From assembly GCA_947575475.1 (NCBI GenBank), contig CANPNN010000093.1, positions 1 through 5,546 of the forward strand: 5,546 nt of DNA, read 5' to 3'. The notes under the pieces were generated by a model. It did not search any database. It was not told the DNA's origin and was given only the letters and a program-made list of their open reading frames with translations. Position numbers and translations under genes: made by a program. Numbering within the stretch: position 1 is the first letter of the stretch; the number at the start of each line of letters is the position of its first letter. The DNA is from an uncultured Pseudoflavonifractor sp. (GTDB lineage Bacteria > Bacillota_A > Clostridia > Oscillospirales > Oscillospiraceae). Positions 1-3,367 of the stretch are shown here, one piece after another.

Positions 1-995
1 TCCCGGCAGAGGATGTCCTTGGCCACGGGCGTGTAGAAGAGCTCGTTCAGCTCCTTGGGGTCTTTGGTGAGGGCCAGGGCCCACATCAGTTTCGCCACCA
101 TGGCCTCGGTGGTCATGTCGTAGGACTCCAGCACCCCCAAATCGCTCTTGAGCCTATGGCCTACGCTGTAAATGGACAGGTCGCTGCCCTCGTTCTGGAC
201 CTGGGTGGTCACCGCCACGATCTTGCCCCCGCTGACGGCCTGGCGGATGCGGTCGTAGAACTCCCCCTGGTCCCCGGCGGGAACGCCGCCCACGCCGTAG
301 CTTTCGATGATGACGGCGTGATTTTCCTTTAAGAGGAAGGAAAGCTGAGCGGGGGAGGCCCCGGGAATGAGCTTCAGAAGGGCCACATTCTCGTCCAGAG
401 ATTCGTAGAAAATGGGCCCGGTGGGGGCCGGAGTGGGGAAGTAGGGCACCAGCCGGCCGTCCTGGACCATCCCCAGAGCCGGGTAATTGATGCTGGAAAA
501 GGCCCCGAAGCTCTTGGAATAGGTTTTCCTGGCCCGGGTGCCCAAAATCACCGCCCCGCCGAAGACCACCGTCACGCCGGGGATACGGCCGTCGCAGGCC
601 ACGGTGAAGGCGTCCATCAGATTGGTTTTGGAGTCGGTGATGTCCATATGGATGGGCTTCTGGCTCCCGGTGAGGACGATGGGCTTGGGGGAGTCCTGAA
701 TGAGGTAGCTGAGGGCCGCCGAGGTGTAGGCCATGGTGTCCGTGCCGTGGCAGACCACAAAGCCGTCATAGCGGCTGTAATTTTCCCGGATGGCCTTGGC
801 CACCAGCAGCCAGTGGCTGGGGGTCATGTTGGTAGAATCAATGTTGCACACCTGAAGGCAATCCACCTGGCAGAGGTCCCTGAGATGGGGCACATACCGC
901 AGAAAATCCTCCCCGCCGAGGCCGGGCGTCAGCCCGGCCTCGGTCATTTCAGAGGCGATGGTGCCTCCGGTGCCGATCATCAAAATACGTTTCAT
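1..995 (-). CDS. ansA: Type I (cytoplasmic-type) L-asparaginase, 3' end off window
   Basis: Hydrolyses L-asparagine to aspartate and ammonia. The frame is open for 331 codons from ATG at 995 to the left edge; family members are about 330-350 residues, so little is missing. Seen: the N-terminal signature GTGGTIAS at residues 8-15, with T12 the expected nucleophile; NIDSTNM at 51-57 for substrate binding; HGTDTMAYT at 83-91, with T85-D86 of the second catalytic triad; TGSQKP at 109-114; and a lysine in the RARKTYSKSFGAF stretch (K157) matching the triad lysine. There is no signal peptide, so the protein should be cytosolic. The start is fixed by AAAAGGAG a few bases upstream on the minus strand. 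A related possibility is GatD of archaeal Glu-tRNA amidotransferase, but its N-terminal extension is absent. It is transcribed away from the phage-type genes and is probably ordinary host metabolism. Confidence 0.93.
   Translation of the reverse strand, partial: MKRILMIGTGGTIASEMTEAGLTPGLGGEDFLRYVPHLRDLCQVDCLQVCNIDSTNMTPSHWLLVAKAIRENYSRYDGFVVCHGTDTMAYTSAALSYLIQDSPKPIVLTGSQKPIHMDITDSKTNLMDAFTVACDGRIPGVTVVFGGAVILGTRARKTYSKSFGAFSSINYPALGMVQDGRLVPYFPTPAPTGPIFYESLDENVALLKLIPGASPAQLSFLLKENHAVIIESYGVGGVPAGDQGEFYDRIRQAVSGGKIVAVTTQVQNEGSDLSIYSVGHRLKSDLGVLESYDMTTEAMVAKLMWALALTKDPKELNELFYTPVAKDILCR
916..943. repeat. GC-only 12-bp perfect inverted repeat inside ansA
   Basis: CCGAGGCCGGGC at 916-927 is exactly reversed and complemented at 932-943, around the 4-base loop GTCA. 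It lies in codons 18-27 of ansA and encodes the EAGLTPGLG stretch. In the mRNA this is a very stable hairpin about 50 bases after the start codon. No T-run follows on either strand, so it is not an intrinsic terminator. Confidence 0.8.
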
Positions 996-1020
996 TGTAC
1001 TTCTCCTTTTTGATGCTTTG

Positions 1021-1040
1021 GTTGTATAGAAACGTCCCAC
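1021..1040. repeat. Direct repeat copy 1 (AACGTCCCAC core)
   Basis: GTTGTATAGAAACGTCCCAC here matches GATGTACGAAAACGTCCCAC at 1081-1100 with a 10-base identical 3' half (AACGTCCCAC) and a GnTGTAnrGAA-like 5' half. The copies are in the same orientation with starts exactly 60 bp apart, flanking the palindrome at 1050-1067. On the minus strand this copy holds TATACA (1023-1028), a possible -10 element for ansA, but no -35 stands at a suitable distance. The function is unknown; a regulator binding site or a recombination site are both possible. Confidence 0.6.
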
Positions 1041-1049
1041 AAAGAGGGA

Positions 1050-1067
1050 TTTGAAAAATTTTTCAAA
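1050..1067. repeat. 18-bp perfect AT-rich palindrome
   Basis: TTTGAAAAATTTTTCAAA is its own reverse complement, with no central spacer. It sits midway between the divergent ansA and lysis-module starts and between the two direct repeats. It is shaped like an operator for a homodimeric regulator or an A-tract/UP-like element. It has no spacer loop and no GC stem, so it is not a terminator. Confidence 0.6.
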
Positions 1068-1080
1068 AAAATTTTCCTTG

Positions 1081-1100
1081 GATGTACGAAAACGTCCCAC
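1081..1100. repeat. Direct repeat copy 2 (AACGTCCCAC core)
   Basis: This is the second copy of the 20-bp direct repeat described at 1021-1040, identical over its last ten bases and same-strand. A short 12-bp dyad, GGTGA-AA-TCACC (1108-1119), follows directly. No convincing -35/-10 pair for the downstream genes was found around either copy, so the promoter of the lysis module remains unplaced. Confidence 0.6.
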
Positions 1101-1120
1101 ACTTGGGGGTGAAATCACCA

Positions 1121-1160
1121 TCTTTGGAAGGGCTTTCTCAAAATCCCGCCCTTCCAAAGA
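1121..1160 (+). promoter_or_regulatory. Leader hairpin abutting the Shine-Dalgarno of the lysis module
   Basis: TCTTTGGAAGGGC (1121-1133) pairs perfectly with GCCCTTCCAAAGA (1148-1160) around a 14-base loop. The stem ends at the base before AAGGAGG (1161-1167), the ribosome binding site of the gene starting at 1177. No T-run follows in either direction, so it is more likely an mRNA-stabilising or translation-modulating leader structure, or a relic of a mobile sequence, than a terminator. Confidence 0.6.
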
Positions 1161-1176
1161 AAGGAGGCAGCAAAAT

Positions 1177-1464
1177 ATGCTGACCATTATCGAACGGAAT
1201 GCCCGCCCCGACGGCGGGCACGCCATCCAGAGCCAGAGCCACCGCACCGAATGTTGGCTGGAGGGTTGGATCGCGGTGCCTGAGCATCTCAGCCGGACCG
1301 TCTGGGACTGCGGCGGCTACTGTGACCTGACGGTGGAGGGGGGCGCCCTCACTGCCGTCACGGCGAAGGAGCGGCCCCAGGAGCCGGAGAGTGAACCCAC
1401 CGAGGCCGAGCGGCTCCGGGCCGACGTGGACTTCCTGGCCGCCATGGCCGGGGTGTCTCTTTAA
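1177..1464 (+). CDS. Small phage tail-region type protein, function unknown
   Basis: This encodes 95 residues with no known catalytic motif. The centre (about residues 26-58) carries the pattern GWIAVPEHLSRTVWDCGGYC followed by DLTVEGGALTAVT. After an acidic, proline-rich linker (PQEPESEPTEAE) comes a short helical tail ending ADVDFLAAMAGVSL. Small proteins with such a tail are familiar to me just upstream of XkdX-like genes in clostridial prophages, but this is recalled, not searched. The start at 1177 is chosen because AAGGAGG lies nine bases upstream. A longer reading from TTG at 1051 would start in the palindrome and run through both leader repeats, and has no ribosome binding site. It is first in a tight same-strand run; the next start is 14 bases after its stop. 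Confidence 0.75.
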   Translation: MLTIIERNARPDGGHAIQSQSHRTECWLEGWIAVPEHLSRTVWDCGGYCDLTVEGGALTAVTAKERPQEPESEPTEAERLRADVDFLAAMAGVSL

Positions 1465-1478
1465 GGGGGTGAAGGTTT

Positions 1479-1625
1479 ATGACAGTGTTTGAACTGGCCC
1501 AAAAGTATTACCCCCGCTTGTGGAACAAGGCCCGTATCCAGGCCCTGGCCGACGCCGGGCGGCTCACCCGGGAGGAAGCGGCGGAGCTCTGTGCCGACAG
1601 TACAAGCATAGCTAAGGAAGACTGA
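1479..1625 (+). CDS. XkdX-like phage protein
   Basis: This encodes 48 residues: MTVFELAQKYYPRLWNKARI, then QALADAGRLTREEAAELC and a short polar tail. The FELAQKYYP-LW block followed by a helical AGRLTxEEAxE segment is the hallmark of the XkdX family of tiny proteins encoded at the end of PBSX-like and other Firmicute phage tail operons. Their biochemical role is not established. The ribosome binding site AAGGGGGTG overlaps the preceding stop codon, suggesting translational coupling. Being only 49 codons, the gene is easily missed. Its presence is the best evidence that the flanking genes come from a phage tail/lysis junction. Confidence 0.85.
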   Translation: MTVFELAQKYYPRLWNKARIQALADAGRLTREEAAELCADSTSIAKED

Positions 1626-1661
1626 AAAGTCAATGAAAAATCTGTGGAAAGGAAGAAAACT

Positions 1662-2375
1662 GTGTCAGAAAAAGAAGCACTTTTGGATTTGGCCCGGAGC
1701 CAGTTGGGGGAGGCCGAATCCCCCCTAGGCAGCAACCGGGTGAAATACAATACCGCCTACTATGGTCGGGAGGTCAGCGGCAGCGGCTACCCCTGGTGCT
1801 GTGTGTTCCAGTGGTGGCTGTTCCGGGAGGCTGGCTTACCGGCGCTTTTCTACGGCGGCGGGAAGACTGCCTCCTGCACCGCCCTCTGGAACCACTATAA
1901 AAAGGAGGGCCGGACGGTGGACAAAACCCGGCTCCGCCCTGGGGACCTGGTGTTCTTCGTCTTTGACGGGGGCAAGAGCGGCTGTATGAACCATGTGGGC
2001 CTCTGCGAACGCGTGGAGGAGGGCTATGTGACCACCATCGACGGCAACACGGGCTCTGACGAGGCAAACGGCGGCGCCGTAGCCCGGAAGCGCCGGGCCC
2101 TTTCCTGGGTAGGCGGCGCAGCCCGGCCCGGTTACGAAAGCCGGGATGAGCAGAAGGAAGAGAAAGGAGAAGAGGAAATGAAACTCTATCACAGTATTGA
2201 CGAAATGCCTGCCTGGGCCCGGCCTGCGGTCCGGAAGGCGTTGGAGAACGGGTACATCAGGGTGGACGAGTCGGGCAATGCCGGGGTCTGGGAGCCCAGC
2301 CTCCAGCCCCTTGTCTGGATGGACCGGGCGGGGCTTTTGGATAGGCCCGCCCGGGAAGAGGAGACGGCGGGATGA
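1662..2375 (+). CDS. CHAP-domain phage endolysin
   Basis: A peptidoglycan hydrolase (amidase or endopeptidase; the bond cannot be told from sequence) expected to act on the cell wall once the holin opens the membrane. From GTG at 1662 it is 237 residues. Residues 1-157 are a CHAP (NlpC/P60-like) domain: the catalytic cysteine C46 in YPWCCVF, LRPGDLVFF at 91-99, the histidine H111 in NHVGL, and DGNTG at 127-131 for the third polar residue. There is no signal peptide, which fits holin-dependent export. A charged linker (159-172) leads to a C-terminal domain of about 60 residues with the pattern MPAWARPAVRKALENGYI ... WMDRAGLLD, typical of wall-binding tails in clostridial phage lysins. The start at 1662 is preferred over the in-frame GTG at 1644 because AAAGGAAG lies six bases before it. 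Its stop overlaps the holin start. Confidence 0.88.
   Translation: MSEKEALLDLARSQLGEAESPLGSNRVKYNTAYYGREVSGSGYPWCCVFQWWLFREAGLPALFYGGGKTASCTALWNHYKKEGRTVDKTRLRPGDLVFFVFDGGKSGCMNHVGLCERVEEGYVTTIDGNTGSDEANGGAVARKRRALSWVGGAARPGYESRDEQKEEKGEEEMKLYHSIDEMPAWARPAVRKALENGYIRVDESGNAGVWEPSLQPLVWMDRAGLLDRPAREEETAG
2163..2180 (+). promoter_or_regulatory. Internal ribosome binding site and ATG within the endolysin
   Basis: AAAGGAGA (2163-2170), a stronger Shine-Dalgarno than that of the full-length start, is followed seven bases later by an in-frame ATG (2178-2180), which is codon 173 of the endolysin. It falls exactly at the end of the charged linker and the start of the C-terminal domain. Part of the signal could be coincidental, since KEEKGEEE codons are purine-rich, but ATG at the domain boundary with good spacing argues for use. 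Confidence 0.6.
2178..2375 (+). other. Probable second endolysin product: free C-terminal wall-binding domain
   Basis: Initiation at 2178 would give a 65-residue protein beginning MKLYHSIDEMPAWARP and containing the whole C-terminal domain without the CHAP domain. Endolysins of several Gram-positive phages (for example the enterococcal Lys170 and clostridial CTP1L and CD27L types) are known to make such a truncated product, which assembles with the full-length chain. Here only the internal start is seen; the product and any oligomer are inferred. Confidence 0.5.
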
Positions 2376-2821
2376 TGGAGGAGAAAATTACCCTCTGGAA
2401 GGGGGCTTTCACCACGGCCATGGCCATGCTCACCGCCCTGTGGGGCTGGTTCGGCTGGCTGATTGTGGCTTGGGTGGTGTGCATGGCCCTGGACGTGTGT
2501 ACGGGCATGGCCGTTGGCTTAAAGAAGGGGGAGTGGTCCTCCCGCCTGGCTCGGGAGGGGCTCTGGCACAAGGCGGGGTGCGTGGCGGCGGTGGCCGCCG
2601 CCGGCATCCTGGACCTGGTGGCCGGACAGCTCACCGCGGTGGCCGGGCAGGCGCTGCCCTTCACCTATACCGTGTTCCTCTGCCCTTTGGTGGTGGGCTG
2701 GTATCTGCTCACCGAGGTGGGCAGCATCATTGAAAACGCCGGGGCTATGGGGGCGCCTCTGCCCCAATGGCTCAAGAAAGCCGTTGCCGCCCTCCGGGAC
2801 CAGGTGGACGGCAAGCTGTAA
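2372..2821 (+). CDS. Phage holin, toxin secretion/phage lysis family (Phage_holin_4_1-like)
   Basis: A 149-residue membrane protein that would form lesions in the cytoplasmic membrane, releasing the endolysin. Hydrophobic stretches lie at about residues 14-50 (one long or two short segments), 68-92 and 96-120. Family-type landmarks are ALDVCTGMAVGLKKGEW (39-55, with the conserved D and TG before lysines), SRLAREGLWHK (57-67), and a TEVGSIIEN block (114-122) after the last segment. The amphipathic tail ends DGKL. The start overlaps the endolysin stop (ATGA), with GAGGAG eight bases upstream. A second ATG follows immediately (ATGATG), so M1 and M2 both could initiate. The order endolysin then holin is the reverse of many phages. 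The stop runs into the terminator. Confidence 0.88.
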   Translation: MMEEKITLWKGAFTTAMAMLTALWGWFGWLIVAWVVCMALDVCTGMAVGLKKGEWSSRLAREGLWHKAGCVAAVAAAGILDLVAGQLTAVAGQALPFTYTVFLCPLVVGWYLLTEVGSIIENAGAMGAPLPQWLKKAVAALRDQVDGKL

Positions 2822-2826
2822 AAAAA

Positions 2827-2855
2827 GGGGCCGGGAGCATTTTGCTCCCGGTCCC
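2827..2855. terminator. Bidirectional intrinsic terminator between convergent genes
   Basis: A 13-bp stem (GGGGCCGGGAGCA at 2827-2839 with TGCTCCCGGTCCC at 2843-2855, one G-U) closes a 3-base loop. Read on the minus strand the stem is followed at once by six T's (complement of the A-run at 2821-2826), a textbook terminator for the gene at 2897-3139. On the plus strand the tail is only TTATAT, a weaker terminator for the holin end of the lysis module. Confidence 0.85.
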
Positions 2856-2896
2856 TTATATCCAAAATCATTTTTTCCTTCGTGCGTGATCGCCTA

Positions 2897-3139
2897 TTAC
2901 ACGACCTCGGGATGTTCCGCGAAGAAATGGAAGAAATGAATCTCATCTTCCTTTTGGGAACAAAACAGTTCCAGCCAATTTCCGTGTTCCTTCAGCAGTG
3001 CGCCAATGGCAAGGTACTGGGACAACTCAGACTTCAAGTTGTATTTGTCTCCCATGGGAGATTCCAGCCAAACTTCTCCCTGGCACTTTTCGACGGCGGC
3101 AAGAAAATCCTTTACATGTTCGATGTTTTTGATCTTCAT
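2897..3139 (-). CDS. Small conserved-type cytosolic protein, function unknown
   Basis: This encodes 80 residues starting MKIKNIEHVKDFLAAVEKC, with QGEVWLESPMGDKYNLKSEL in the middle, then a helical SQYLAIGALLKEHG and an acidic, phenylalanine-rich end. It has no signal peptide, membrane segment or known catalytic motif. It looks like a compact alpha/beta fold with a DKYNLKS loop. From memory, similar small proteins occur in gut Firmicutes and some carry the label polyA polymerase, which nothing in these residues supports. The start is secured by CCTCCT at 3149-3154 (AGGAGG on the minus strand) nine bases upstream of ATG. Its composition is clearly less GC-rich than that of either neighbour. 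It is a single-gene unit with its own promoter call upstream and the shared terminator downstream. Confidence 0.78.
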   Translation of the reverse strand: MKIKNIEHVKDFLAAVEKCQGEVWLESPMGDKYNLKSELSQYLAIGALLKEHGNWLELFCSQKEDEIHFFHFFAEHPEVV

Positions 3140-3244
3140 TTTGATTTACCTCCTGTTGTTTGATCTTGTTTCTTCCGAAGCATATCCCAACATGCTTGAG
3201 GCTCAGATCCCTGTGCGGTTTCCTGTCGTTGCCTTAGCACCTCT

Positions 3245-3273
3245 ATTCTATCTTATTTCAGGGCACATTGCAA
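3245..3273 (-). promoter_or_regulatory. SigA-type promoter for the small minus-strand gene
   Basis: On the minus strand TTGCAA (3273-3268) is followed after exactly 17 bases by TAGAAT (3250-3245), five of six matches to the -10 consensus. This predicts a leader of roughly 100 bases before the ATG at 3139. Within that leader AAGCAT (3178-3183) and ATGCTT (3192-3197) could form a weak 6-bp hairpin. Confidence 0.6.
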
Positions 3274-3286
3274 GGCCTTTTTCTAC

Positions 3287-3315
3287 TTGTATCTCAGGGC
3301 CGGAAGGATTATAAT
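3287..3315 (+). promoter_or_regulatory. SigA-type promoter for the Sel1-repeat gene
   Basis: TTGTAT (3287-3292), a weak -35, is followed after 17 bases by a perfect TATAAT (3310-3315). Transcription would start near 3322, giving a leader of about 45 bases to the ATG at 3368, with AGGAGG at 3354-3359. The two divergent promoters are back to back, their -35 elements separated by only 13 bases. Confidence 0.65.
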
Positions 3316-3367
3316 AGCTATATATCTTTCCTGAAAAATAGCACACTGAAAAAAGGAGGCTCCTATT

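Noticed and set aside
648..1013. Plus-strand open frame opposite ansA
   Set aside because: It overlaps the strongly supported asparaginase, has no ribosome binding site, and its translation has no family character.
1051..1176. N-terminal extension of the small phage protein from TTG at 1051
   Set aside because: The extension would translate the palindrome, second direct repeat and leader hairpin, and no Shine-Dalgarno precedes TTG, whereas AAGGAGG precedes the ATG at 1177.
1644..1661. GTG at 1644 as the endolysin start
   Set aside because: It lacks a spaced ribosome binding site and adds only six residues; the GTG at 1662 has AAAGGAAG six bases upstream. The choice is likely but not proven.
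2197..2733. Glycine- and arginine-rich open frame across the endolysin-holin junction
   Set aside because: It is out of frame with two recognised genes and shows composition typical of a shifted reading of GC-rich DNA.
3354..3364. AGGAGGCTCCT palindrome at the Sel1 ribosome binding site, as a possible sequestering hairpin
   Set aside because: Its arms leave a single central base, too short for an RNA hairpin loop, so it cannot hide the Shine-Dalgarno by simple folding.
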